Shown here: piece after piece, positions 25,280 to 35,200 of the stretch
Numbering within the stretch: the stretch's first letter is position 1
How the letters are laid out: every line of letters begins with the position of its first letter
Origin: Halobellus sp. MBLA0158
GTDB taxonomy: Archaea > Halobacteriota > Halobacteria > Halobacteriales > Haloferacaceae
Assembly (NCBI RefSeq): GCF_041477585.1
Contig: NZ_JBGNYA010000002.1
Span: 119,521 to 183,520, forward strand
Direction: 5' to 3'
DNA: 64,000 nt
Made by a program: the position numbers and the translations under genes
Notes under the pieces: model-generated
Told to the model about the DNA's origin: nothing
Seen by the model: only the letters and a program-made list of their open reading frames with translations
Databases searched by the model: none

Positions 25280-27013
25280 ATGAACCATCGAGAGCTCTCC
25301 GTGCTCATGGCCGGCTTGCTCGCGACGAGCCTAGTCACGGGTATCGTCGCCGCTGACCCGCCGCGACCAGGTACGGAGGGGAACGGGCTCACGGAAAACG
25401 AGTCGGCAACGCTGTGGTCACGTGATGCGGACAGCTACATCACGCAAGAGGAGTACCGCCAGCGCTACGGCGAGAACCGCTCCGCTGTCCATCAGGTCGC
25501 CAACGGAACGGACATTACGTTCAAACGACCGCCGGCGACTGCGGCGACGTGGACGCGGAACGACTTCGAGGACCTCGACGCCGGCGGCCCAGATACGTCC
25601 GTGCATCCACCGCACGCGGACCTCGAGGACGGCGTCTTCATCGAGGATACTCACGCGACGATCTTCGCAGTCCAGCCCTCTACTCGTGGACACCTCGAGT
25701 CCGGTGAAACCCCACTGTACATCGCACCGAATGGGACGATGCGCGGGTTCGTTGATTACCGCGTTCGTGTGCCCAACGGGAGTTCCTCCGGCAACACGAC
25801 TATTTCGTGGTCGCTCACGGAGCACGAGATCGAAGAAGTCCGGTTGAAGAAGAACGGCGAGACCATCGCCGAGCGTTACGGGGCCCATACGCCTGCCCTC
25901 GGCTACCAGATCGAGGACGACTGGAGTGCGAATCTCACGCTGGAAGCGGAGATTAGCGTCCGGCTGAAGAAGACCGTCAGAACCGACCTGGGTGACCAGA
26001 CGGACGTCGACGTTACCTATCGGACGGAAACACGGAACGTCTCCGATTCAATCGCCGTCGAGATCTACGACCTCTCGGCGTACCCCTACTACGCCGAGTA
26101 TCCGAACGGCGATGCCGGCGTGGCCATCTTCCAGTCGCGGCCGTGGCAGGGGTACACGCTCACGGAGGACGGTGAGGCACGGGTCCGTGGCATCTGGCGG
26201 TTCTACACCGCTCGGAACACCAACTGGGACACGCTCGTCCGGTCAAATCGCACGGATAGCGCCACCATCGAGTCAGACGCAATTCCGGTGTACGTCCACG
26301 CCTATCCCTCGCGGATCGGGCCGCGTGCCGAGCCGGTCCGAAACGGACCGGAACTCATCGAGACCTGGGGGACTGACCGCCCGTCACCAGTCGGCACCAT
26401 CGGTGAGAACATCAATATCGACATCGTCAACCAGTCGTACACGACGACGTACGGCGTCGCCGTTCGAGCTGATAACGTCGATCGAGAGGCGCTGCACGTA
26501 GCGGGCATCGTCCGGGGCGTGAATGCGTCAATCGTCGGGCCGGACGCCGGCTCCAAGCGACAACTCCGTCGCAGCAATCTCACTGTCGAAGTCATCCAGC
26601 AGAATCAGTCGCAAGCGACGCTCAGGGTCGAACTGCGGGACAATCAAACTGGTGCGCCGATCGCGCTCGACGATAGCCGTCAGTATCCAATTGGCGGCAC
26701 CACCCGAAACGGGTACATCACGGTCGCGGATCAGCGCGTCGAGACCAACGCCTCGGGGGTGGCGATCGTGACCGTCGACGAACCGGGCATCTACACGGCT
26801 CGGTACCATCCGGGCTCGTGGCTCGGTCACGACCCGGCGTACGTGAGTGATACCGCGACGGCCCGCTGGCACCCACTCGGGACGATCGACGGCTGGTTTG
26901 CGCTGGTGTTTGAGGTCGGCTGGCAGGTCCTGCCGTTCTTCGTGATGTTCTACGCTGGCAAGCGCCTCCTGCGGATGCTCGGCCCAGAAGACATCTTCGG
27001 ACAAAACCCATGA
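25280..27013 (+). CDS. Large secreted, membrane-anchored surface protein of the conjugation operon
   Basis: A 577-residue protein with an N-terminal signal (LMAGLLATSLVTGIVAA), a long extracellular region rich in beta-structure and N-x-S/T sites, and one C-terminal membrane helix (WFALVFEVGWQVLPFFVMFYAG). The region at about 440-520 looks like an Ig-like fold. No enzymatic motif is seen. Its place in the operon suggests a surface role in cell contact or mating-pair formation; this is inference. Confidence 0.65.
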   Translation: MNHRELSVLMAGLLATSLVTGIVAADPPRPGTEGNGLTENESATLWSRDADSYITQEEYRQRYGENRSAVHQVANGTDITFKRPPATAATWTRNDFEDLDAGGPDTSVHPPHADLEDGVFIEDTHATIFAVQPSTRGHLESGETPLYIAPNGTMRGFVDYRVRVPNGSSSGNTTISWSLTEHEIEEVRLKKNGETIAERYGAHTPALGYQIEDDWSANLTLEAEISVRLKKTVRTDLGDQTDVDVTYRTETRNVSDSIAVEIYDLSAYPYYAEYPNGDAGVAIFQSRPWQGYTLTEDGEARVRGIWRFYTARNTNWDTLVRSNRTDSATIESDAIPVYVHAYPSRIGPRAEPVRNGPELIETWGTDRPSPVGTIGENINIDIVNQSYTTTYGVAVRADNVDREALHVAGIVRGVNASIVGPDAGSKRQLRRSNLTVEVIQQNQSQATLRVELRDNQTGAPIALDDSRQYPIGGTTRNGYITVADQRVETNASGVAIVTVDEPGIYTARYHPGSWLGHDPAYVSDTATARWHPLGTIDGWFALVFEVGWQVLPFFVMFYAGKRLLRMLGPEDIFGQNP

Positions 27014-27840
27014 CTCAGGACAATCCCCACCTCAGTAGACGGACCGCCCTCCGAACAGTCGCCGGCGCCGCTCTCGCGAGCGTGGCCGGATGCCTCAACA
27101 ACGGCGATTCCCCGGGTGGCGGGAACTCAACGCCGTCTGATGAAGGAGGAGTCATCCAGGAAGTCACTGTAGAGGGGACAGAACTCGTCGTTGAATACTC
27201 CTCAGAGGAGGAAGTCGACCAGATCAATCTCGTCCAGCCGAATGGGGAACTGTTCGGTCAGCGAGAAACCGCTGCTGGGTCACAGCAGGTCTCTTTCGAG
27301 ATCGGGACTTCCTACGAGCCTGGAGAGTATACTGTCGTGGCCCTCAGCGGTGAAGAAACGCTAGCTGAGAGTTCCTCAGTGATTCAGCCGGAAATTGGAA
27401 TTCAAGAGGTCGGTCTTTACCGGAATAACCCTGAGAAGCCGTGGGACGAAGTCTACGGAGACACCGAGACGGATCGGCTAAAGAACGGGGAAGCGTACGT
27501 CACCGTCGAAAACACCGGAAGCGGACCAGAAGCGATTGTTGAGTTAATTTTCTCCGGCGATGTTCCAAACCCTGTCGAAGATCCCCGAGGTAGCGGGATG
27601 TATGAAACCGAGCAGGTGGTGATCTCGCCGGGAGAAACTACCGACCTGTTCAGTAGTTCGTTCCCGTTTGGTTCCGAATCTGAGGAGGGAATGGGATGCT
27701 CCCCGGACGGGAACAGCGGCCAGTTCACGGTCACAGTCCGAACCCAGGTTGGCGGCGACCAGGTATCGAGATCCTTCGATGTACAGTACTCCGGATCCAC
27801 GGAGATGAGTGACTGCGAGGTTTCAATCACGGAGGCCTAA
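27010..27840 (+). CDS. Tat-exported lipoprotein
   Basis: A 276-residue protein. The N-terminus has a twin-arginine motif (LSRRTALRT) and a lipobox (SVAGC) with the Cys near residue 28, typical of haloarchaeal lipoproteins. A Gly/Ser-rich linker follows, then two beta-rich domains. It overlaps the preceding gene by four bases. Base use is slightly AT-richer than its neighbours. It may be a surface component of the mating apparatus. Confidence 0.75.
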   Translation: MTQDNPHLSRRTALRTVAGAALASVAGCLNNGDSPGGGNSTPSDEGGVIQEVTVEGTELVVEYSSEEEVDQINLVQPNGELFGQRETAAGSQQVSFEIGTSYEPGEYTVVALSGEETLAESSSVIQPEIGIQEVGLYRNNPEKPWDEVYGDTETDRLKNGEAYVTVENTGSGPEAIVELIFSGDVPNPVEDPRGSGMYETEQVVISPGETTDLFSSSFPFGSESEEGMGCSPDGNSGQFTVTVRTQVGGDQVSRSFDVQYSGSTEMSDCEVSITEA

Positions 27841-27842
27841 CG

Positions 27843-28904
27843 ATGGTGGACCTGATAGACGTCGTTCTCGAGGGCTTCAAAGACGTCGTCGATTGGTTCA
27901 TCGGTCTGTTCATGGACGGGCTTCGGTCGGGGTATCAGACGCTGACCGAAGAGATGTTTGGCACTCCGACTCCCCAGACTGACGGGACGTTCATTTTCGG
28001 AGAACCAAGTAACGCCCCTTGGCCAGCAATTCAGGAAGGACTCATCGGTGGCGAGATCATGTTGATTTCTCTGCTGCTACTCGTGATGAGCGTTCAGGGA
28101 CGACACACCATCCGCATCTTCAATATCGGGAGTGCGTACGAGGCTCGGAAGACCAAGAAGACTGCCTGGGTCGGTGCGTTCCTGATCATTACGTGGTACT
28201 GGATCGGAGCGCTCGCCCTCTACCTTGTTGATGGGTTCACGATCGCCCTAATGCCGGAGCTGTCCTCGCTAGCCTCTGCTATGCTGCAGTTCATAACGGG
28301 GTCGATTACCAATCCCGGTCTTGGTCTCCTCTTTGCTCTTATCGGAGGAATTTCGATGTGGGCACTGGAGGCGCTGTTCTACATCCGGCAGATTCTCCTC
28401 TACGTCTACCTGTACGGGATGCCCATCGCGTTCGCCGTTGCGTACGGCAATATCCCTGTCCTCTCTGATGTCGCGATGGGATTCAGCAAACGGTTCGTCC
28501 CGTTGGCCATCCTACCCCTGCCTGCTGCGATAGTCCTCAAAGGATACGACCTACTCTACTCTGGAGGGACGTTGACGCCGGGCTCAGCGTTCCTCAAGTA
28601 TCTCGTTGCGGCTTCACTTCCCCTCGTTGCGCTCTATGTGACGTGGAAGACGTTCAAGTACGCGACCCCGCTGACGGCGAAGGTTCTCGGTGGTGCGACG
28701 AAGGGAGCGGCCCTCATCGGCGGTGTCGCCGCTGGGGCCTACATCGGCGGCGCCGGCGTCGCGACGACCGCGGCCCGATGGGGACCGAAGGCCGCTGCCG
28801 GACACGCTGTGGCGCAGAAAGCTGCAGCTCGGGGCGCGAATAGCGACGAAGACAGCGGGACGCCGTCCTACCGGCGGACCGAGAACGACCCTGGAAGCTA
28901 CTAA
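27843..28904 (+). CDS. Polytopic membrane protein, VirB6/TrbL-like by position
   Basis: A 353-residue protein with a short soluble start and about seven membrane helices between residues 65 and 310. A Gly/Ala-rich stretch (AALIGGVAAGAYIGGAGVATT) and a polar C-terminal tail close it. The layout matches the VirB6/TrbL class of conjugation channel proteins, but conservation in that class is too low to confirm by eye. It lies between the surface proteins and the VirB4-type genes. Confidence 0.65.
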   Translation: MVDLIDVVLEGFKDVVDWFIGLFMDGLRSGYQTLTEEMFGTPTPQTDGTFIFGEPSNAPWPAIQEGLIGGEIMLISLLLLVMSVQGRHTIRIFNIGSAYEARKTKKTAWVGAFLIITWYWIGALALYLVDGFTIALMPELSSLASAMLQFITGSITNPGLGLLFALIGGISMWALEALFYIRQILLYVYLYGMPIAFAVAYGNIPVLSDVAMGFSKRFVPLAILPLPAAIVLKGYDLLYSGGTLTPGSAFLKYLVAASLPLVALYVTWKTFKYATPLTAKVLGGATKGAALIGGVAAGAYIGGAGVATTAARWGPKAAAGHAVAQKAAARGANSDEDSGTPSYRRTENDPGSY

Positions 28905-28910
28905 CAATCC

Positions 28911-30032
28911 ATGTCCATCGACCAAGACGCAGCCGCACGGCGCATCATGGACCAGTTCGGTGAGGAGAGTCGCATCCCCTACCTCAACATCGAGGAAGGC
29001 GACGTCGGCGTCCTGATCGCCTTCCCGATCGTCGGCCTGTTCATCGCCGGCCTCACCGGCATCGAATCACTCGCCCTGCCGTTCGTCGCGGGTGGCTTCG
29101 GGTTCGGCGTCGCGATCGTCTACGTCTCGCCCGACCACCTCAACGCGTGGACGTGGACGAAGGATGTCTACCGCTACGTTAAGCGCCCCCAAATCACGTT
29201 CAGCGCCCCGGAGGAAGCCGACAGTAGCACCAACGAGACAGAGCGCAACGAGGGCGGGCTCGCGAACTACACACCGTTCAAGCCCGACGAGCGGACGCAG
29301 GACCTCACGAACATCGAACGGGCGTGGCCGGGGGCAGGCGCGATCCAGCGCGCCGACGGCACGATGGAGGCGTTCATCGAGATCGACCCCGGCAACATGG
29401 ACTTCGCAATGTCCGACGACTGGGCACAGCTCCAGGACGCCGGCGAAGAGTTTGCCAACAAGGAACTGGACTCGAAGCTCAAACTCCACGCCACGACCCG
29501 CTCGTTCCCGGTCGAACAGATTACGGAGAACATCGAAAACCGCCTGAACGACGAGGACGTCAAAGAGAACCCCATCTTCCGAGAACTCCTCGAGGAGTAT
29601 CGGGAGACGCGGCCGAAAGAGATGCGCGACCGTGGAATCCAGCAGATGCGGTACTACATCGGCGTCCAAGTTACCCCGCTGGAGGTCTATGACCGCTTCC
29701 GAGACGAGGGGACACCGGCCGAGAAGCTGACGCAGTTCCCCGTCATCGGGTTCCTGTTCAACCCGTTCGTAACCCGTCGCGAGGACCTCACCGACGTCGA
29801 GCGCCGCGCACAGATGTTCGAGAAGCTCGACAGCCGAGTCAACGACGTGCGGTCGGAGTTCATCCAGCAGGCCTCAGGGTGGTCCGCTCGGCGGCTCAGC
29901 ACGGTCGAACTCTTCGTGTTGAATATGGACTTCTGGAACGGCCGCGAACACGAGTACGACGAAGCCGAGCGCGTCGTTCGCGAACAACCCATCATCGGCC
30001 ACTCGCGCCGGGAGGATGACTACGATGCGTAA
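28911..30032 (+). CDS. PrgI-like membrane part plus VirB4 N-domain-like protein
   Basis: A 373-residue protein. Residues 25-80 hold two adjacent membrane helices (VGVLIAFPIVGLFIAGLTG, LPFVAGGFGFGVAIVYV) as in PrgI/VirB3 proteins. The rest is soluble and looks like the N-terminal domain of VirB4/TraC ATPases (IERAWPGAGAIQRADGTMEAFIEIDP, with a paired alpha/beta pattern to the end). There is no Walker motif. The ATPase itself is the next gene, overlapping by eight bases. Together they would make one VirB3-VirB4 unit split at a new place. Confidence 0.65.
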   Translation: MSIDQDAAARRIMDQFGEESRIPYLNIEEGDVGVLIAFPIVGLFIAGLTGIESLALPFVAGGFGFGVAIVYVSPDHLNAWTWTKDVYRYVKRPQITFSAPEEADSSTNETERNEGGLANYTPFKPDERTQDLTNIERAWPGAGAIQRADGTMEAFIEIDPGNMDFAMSDDWAQLQDAGEEFANKELDSKLKLHATTRSFPVEQITENIENRLNDEDVKENPIFRELLEEYRETRPKEMRDRGIQQMRYYIGVQVTPLEVYDRFRDEGTPAEKLTQFPVIGFLFNPFVTRREDLTDVERRAQMFEKLDSRVNDVRSEFIQQASGWSARRLSTVELFVLNMDFWNGREHEYDEAERVVREQPIIGHSRREDDYDA

Positions 30033-32250
30033 CCTCGTCCTCCAGACGGGCAGCGGAGCCGTCGGCCAGCTCACAGAGTGGCTCACGAATCCGACCTCAG
30101 CTGAAGGGGCGGCCCTCTACATCCTGCTCGCGGTACTGGTCGGTATCGGCGGGAAACTCCTCTGGGACTGGTACACCGAAGACGACGAGGAAGAGGTGGA
30201 GTTCTCGGATCTGCTCGACGAGGAGACCATCGAACAGGGCGCGGCCGAACGCCAGCTCCTCGACGACATTGCCGAGTCACACAAGACGGTGACAGCGCCG
30301 GCAGCAATCGAGTGGGAGACGCGCGCGGCACGGGTCGGCGAGCAGTGGACGACGACGCTGTACATCGCTGACTACCCGGACTACCCCAACGACGGCTACC
30401 TCTCCGAGCTCTTCGAGATGACCGACGTGCAGTTCGACCTGACGGCCCACATTACGCCGAAGAACCAGGAACGGGCGCGGAACGAACTGCAGGATATCGC
30501 TGACGACCTTCAGGTGGACGCTGACCTCGAACAGAGCGTGCGGAGTGCCTACCTACAGGAACGCGCCAACGAGGCCGCAGCGACGTACAAGGCCGTCGAG
30601 AACGGCGCGAACGTCTTCGACCAGGGGATGTTCATCACGGTCAGAGCCGACGAGAAGGAGGACCTCCGCGACGCCGTCCAGAAGGTCAAGAGCGCGCTCC
30701 GCGACGATCCGGCGAACCTCACGCCGAAGACGGCGATCTGTCGGCAGGATCTCGCCCTCCAGTCCGCCGCGCCCATCGGCGACAACGAGTTCGGGCGGAC
30801 ATCGATTGCGCTCGGCGGCGCCGTCGGCGCGTTGCTGTCCTCGCCGCACAACGCGACGATTCTCGAGGAGGGAGGGGTGGAGTTCGGGATTCACAAGGAC
30901 AACCAGAGCCCCGTGGTCATCGACCCGTTCGCGCGGGACAACGGGTACGCGATGTTCACCGTCGGCGACACCGGCTCGGGGAAGTCGTTCAGTTCGAAGC
31001 AGAACTTTATCCGCTCCATCGAGCAGAGCAAGGACCGTATCGGCATCATCCTCGAGCCGTTGAACAACTGGGCGGGCGTCGCCGAAGCCCTCGACGCCAA
31101 ACGCATCACGGTCGGCGGGACGCTCGGCTTGAACCCCTTGGAGATTCGGGAGACACCCGAGCACGTCCAGCGAGCGATGGGCGAGGACGCGAGCCCGTTC
31201 AACGAGAAGCTCGACGACGCGATGAGCTTCCTCACCAACTTCTTCGCGCTTCGGGGCATCTCGCTGGGCGACCGCAGGACCACGCTCGAACTCGGGCTCA
31301 AGCGAGCGTACAAGCGCAACGGCATCACCGACGACATCTCGACGCACGACAACCCGAGCCCGACGATTCAGGATATGATGGACGTCTTCGAGGACATGGT
31401 TGACGACCCCGAGGAATTCGTCGTCCGGTCCGACGAGGAAGCCGGGAAAATCAAGGAGGACGCGACGTGGCTCCTCGACCAGCTCCGCCCCTTCGAGGAC
31501 GACGGTCGGCACGCCAATCTCGGCCAAGAGTCCGACTTCGACATTCGCGACGAGAAGGTCATCTACCTCGACCTCGCCCAGCAGGAGGGCAGCGTCGATA
31601 GCAGCACGGCGCTGACGATGCAGCTACTCATCTCGCTGGTGTACGAGCGGGCGAAAGTCTCGGAGAAGGAGGTCGTGTTCTACATCGACGAGGCGCGGTA
31701 CATCATGCAGGACGCCGCGAGCCTGGCGTTTCTTGAAACGGTGTTCCGTCACCACCGCCACCACGACCTCTCGATCCGGCTGGTCACGCAGACGGTCGAC
31801 GAGTTCTTCGAGCACGCCGAATCCGAGGCGATCCTGGATCAGTGTGCAGTCAAGCAGTTCCACCGCCTCGACGGGATGGACGAGGAGTGGGCCGACGAGT
31901 TCGGGCTGAACTACGCGCAGATGCGGTTCGTCCAAGACGCCGTGCCGGGCAACGAGGACGCCGGCTTCTCCGAGGCCCTCGTGGGCGTCGACGGCGAGTG
32001 GCGCGGCATCCAAGTCAAAGCGATGCCCAAGGAGAAGCAGGTCATCGACTTCGACCCGACCTCACAGGTCCGGTCCTCCCTGCCCGGCGCCGGCGACGAC
32101 GCCGTCGATACCGAGATGGAGGAGTTCCAGGAAGAGCTCGAGCATCGAGCAACGAACGGAACGAACGAAACGAGCGAACTGAACGAGGAATCAGACGCCG
32201 TCGAAGCTGAGCCAGACGGCGGGTCAACGGAGGACACCAACGATGGCTGA
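30025..32250 (+). CDS. VirB4-family conjugation ATPase
   Basis: A 741-residue protein with one N-terminal membrane helix (ALYILLAVLVGIGGKLLW), an N-terminal alpha/beta domain and a HerA/VirB4-type motor. Walker A is GDTGSGKSF at about 314-322 and Walker B is VVFYIDEAR at about 550. A following DLSIRLVTQTVDEF block matches the sensor Gln of this class. It would power substrate transfer or pilus assembly. ATG 30025 was preferred because GGAGG at 30011-30015 is correctly spaced for it but touches the upstream ATG at 30016. Confidence 0.85.
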   Translation: MRNLVLQTGSGAVGQLTEWLTNPTSAEGAALYILLAVLVGIGGKLLWDWYTEDDEEEVEFSDLLDEETIEQGAAERQLLDDIAESHKTVTAPAAIEWETRAARVGEQWTTTLYIADYPDYPNDGYLSELFEMTDVQFDLTAHITPKNQERARNELQDIADDLQVDADLEQSVRSAYLQERANEAAATYKAVENGANVFDQGMFITVRADEKEDLRDAVQKVKSALRDDPANLTPKTAICRQDLALQSAAPIGDNEFGRTSIALGGAVGALLSSPHNATILEEGGVEFGIHKDNQSPVVIDPFARDNGYAMFTVGDTGSGKSFSSKQNFIRSIEQSKDRIGIILEPLNNWAGVAEALDAKRITVGGTLGLNPLEIRETPEHVQRAMGEDASPFNEKLDDAMSFLTNFFALRGISLGDRRTTLELGLKRAYKRNGITDDISTHDNPSPTIQDMMDVFEDMVDDPEEFVVRSDEEAGKIKEDATWLLDQLRPFEDDGRHANLGQESDFDIRDEKVIYLDLAQQEGSVDSSTALTMQLLISLVYERAKVSEKEVVFYIDEARYIMQDAASLAFLETVFRHHRHHDLSIRLVTQTVDEFFEHAESEAILDQCAVKQFHRLDGMDEEWADEFGLNYAQMRFVQDAVPGNEDAGFSEALVGVDGEWRGIQVKAMPKEKQVIDFDPTSQVRSSLPGAGDDAVDTEMEEFQEELEHRATNGTNETSELNEESDAVEAEPDGGSTEDTNDG

Positions 32251-35200
32251 GTACCTGCGCGTCACGCCGACATCAGAGCGGCTTGACCCGGAGAGCATCC
32301 CCCGAGTCCTCGACAGCCTCCACAAACTGACCACGCCCGGCTCGTCGGGCCTCGGGGCGAAGCTGAACCCACTCCACAGTGAGACACCACCCCGATTCGA
32401 GTTCCTCGCGATCAGTGATGGCCCGGATGACCCGGTAGAGTTCTTCTACGGGGCCGATGCCCACCTCGATACGCTTGAGAAGCGCCTCCGTTCCATCTAT
32501 CCAGCCACGTTCGACATCGAGCGCGTCGACGTCGACGTCGCTGCCCGGCTCATTCAGCCAGTCGAGTTCACACCGCAGGAGTTCGTCGACCACTACGAGG
32601 CCGGGCGGCTGCAGTACGAGTTTGGCCCGGCAGAACAGTACGAGATCGTCGACGAGGAATCATGGGCCTCCGAGCCAGCCGAAGCAGACCCCGTTGTCGA
32701 CGGCGGTACGGCATCCACGAGCGTCCCCGACCATCACGTTACTGTCGGGGAGTCAGTCCTCGAACTAGCGCCGCCCGATGCACTTCCAGACGACGAGGAA
32801 GAGCGGCGGGCCATCGAGAAGCCGACGATGACACCGGCGGGAACGATTCTGGCGCGCCCGGCACAAGACGCTGTCTCGCCGCTCGGGGTTCGGTGGTATG
32901 GTGCCGCTTCGCGGAAGCAGGACTGGATGACCTCGCTGACGCCGTTCACAGCGGAGGAAACGAACGGCGATCTCTCGTCCGTCGACGAACCGGGCGCAGC
33001 GCTGGCGTCGCTGATAGACCACTTGATGGAGGCGACAGCGCCGACCGCGTTCCAAGTCGTCTTCCAACGGCGTACTAGCTGGCAGTCCGACGCGGAGGTA
33101 CGGAAAGAGGACCTCGTCGACGGCCGGGATACGTTCTTCCAGGAGGTCGTCGGGTCGTTACTCGAGGTCGAGGAGCAGCGGAGCGACCAGGACGACCGGC
33201 AGCTCAGCGAAGCCGTCGAGAAGCGGATCGAGTACATCGACGCGAAGAACGCCAAACGGTCGTTCACGGTCAACATCCGGGCCGTCGGCGTCCCCACCGA
33301 CGACACCCGCGACGACCTCGATGGCCGGATGGACTCGCTCCTCCCCGTGTTCGACCCGCTTGATGGGCCGTTCTACGAGGTCGAGGGGCAACGCCTCCGG
33401 GACAGCGGCTTCCGTGAGAAAACGAAGGAGAAGAAGGCACGGGCCGCTCTCCAGCGCCTCCTCAATCGCGAGTTGACGACAGGCCGGGGGAAGACCCGCC
33501 CCGAGCTGGTCCTCAGCGGGACGGAGCTCGCGAACTTCGTCCTCGTCCCCTCCTCCGAACAGTTGACCGTCGAAGGGACGCGGGGAACGAGGGCCGAACA
33601 GCAGAGTCGGAACCCGCTCCCGTGGCCGAACCCGGATCTGATCCAGCAGTTCCAGGACGGGATGGCCATCGGCTACGCGCTCGACGAGAACGGTGAGCCA
33701 CGGCCGGACCCCATCCGGATTCCGCCGGACCTGTTGCCGACGCATTACGGCCGGTTCGCGTCGACGGGCGGCGGGAAGTCGAAGGCCATCATCAACGACG
33801 CCCTTTCCCTTCGCGAGTCGACGGGTGGCCCCGTCGTCCTCGTCGACCCGAAGGGAGACGGGATGTGTGAGAACTACCTGCGCTGCCACTACGAACGATT
33901 TGGGGGCCTCGACGACGTCTACCACTTCCGCGTACCGGAGACCATCCCCGCGTTCTCGTTCTTCGACATCCGCCCTGCGCTCGAAGCGGGTCGGAACCGA
34001 GAGGACGCGATTCAGGACAAGGTCGACCACTTCCACGACATCCTCCGGATGATTATGGGCCGCGAGCAGTACGGGCAGGCGTTCGTCGCGAACGAGATTC
34101 TGAGCTATCTGATTAAGGCGCTGTTCGACGAGGAGTACGGGAGCGACGTGTTCGGCTTGGACGACCTCTTCGCCGCCGCGCTCCGGATGCAGCGCGACCA
34201 GACGATTCCCCCGGTCTCAGCGGATAACCAGAACATCGAGGAATCGCTGACGCGCCACTTTGCGAAGGACAACCACCAGTTCCAGGTGTCGATGGACGCC
34301 GTCGGGAACCGCCTCGACAAGCTCAAAGAGGACGCGCATCTCCGCCGGATCTTCAGCCACGTCCCCAAGCAGAATGACGCCGGCGAGTACGTCGACAACC
34401 GGTTCGACTTTCGCGAGTTCCTCGATGAAGACGCCACCATCATCTTCGACCTCGGCGACCTCCGCCCGGAGGCCCAGCGGGCGATCACCCTGCTGCTGTT
34501 GAGTAATCTCTGGGACGCCGTGCAGGTGCGCCGACGCGACGGCCAGACCGACTACGAGAACCTCACGAACCTCATCATCGAGGAGGCGGCGCCGGTCGCG
34601 TCGACGAAACTAGTCTCCGAGCAGCTACTGCCGCAGGGCCGGTCGTTCGGGCTGAGTATGGGGCTCGTGATGCAGTTCCCTGAACAGGTGCGGAACCGGA
34701 ACGAGCGGGCCTACGACGAGGTGCTGAACAACATCAAGACGAAGCTCATCGGCAACATCTCGATCGAGCGCGACCTCGCAGAGTCGCTTGCCCACGAGGA
34801 CCTCTCTCCGACCGAACTCCGCAACCGGATCAACACGCTCCCAAGTGGTGAGTGGATTGCGCAACTCCCGAGTCCGTCGTTCGGCGAGACTGGGCCGCCA
34901 CCGTTTTCGCTGAAGCCGCTCCCGATTGCGCCGGGCCATCCAGAAAGCGACCAGCCGCTCACAGAGCCCCAGGAAGACCATTTTGAGTCCGTGTCCCGGC
35001 CACGAATGGTCGAGCGGACACAGGCCCAGTACGGGCTGACAGAGCCGACTGAGTCGACCACTTCCCCAGAGGAGACTGGCTGGGGGAGTTCGGGGGGTGA
35101 AACGACGGGCTCGGCTGCCGACGGCGATGCAGCGACCGACCCGACGCAATCCGCGTTCATCAGCGAATCGACGACCGAAGACGCATCAACGTCGACCACG

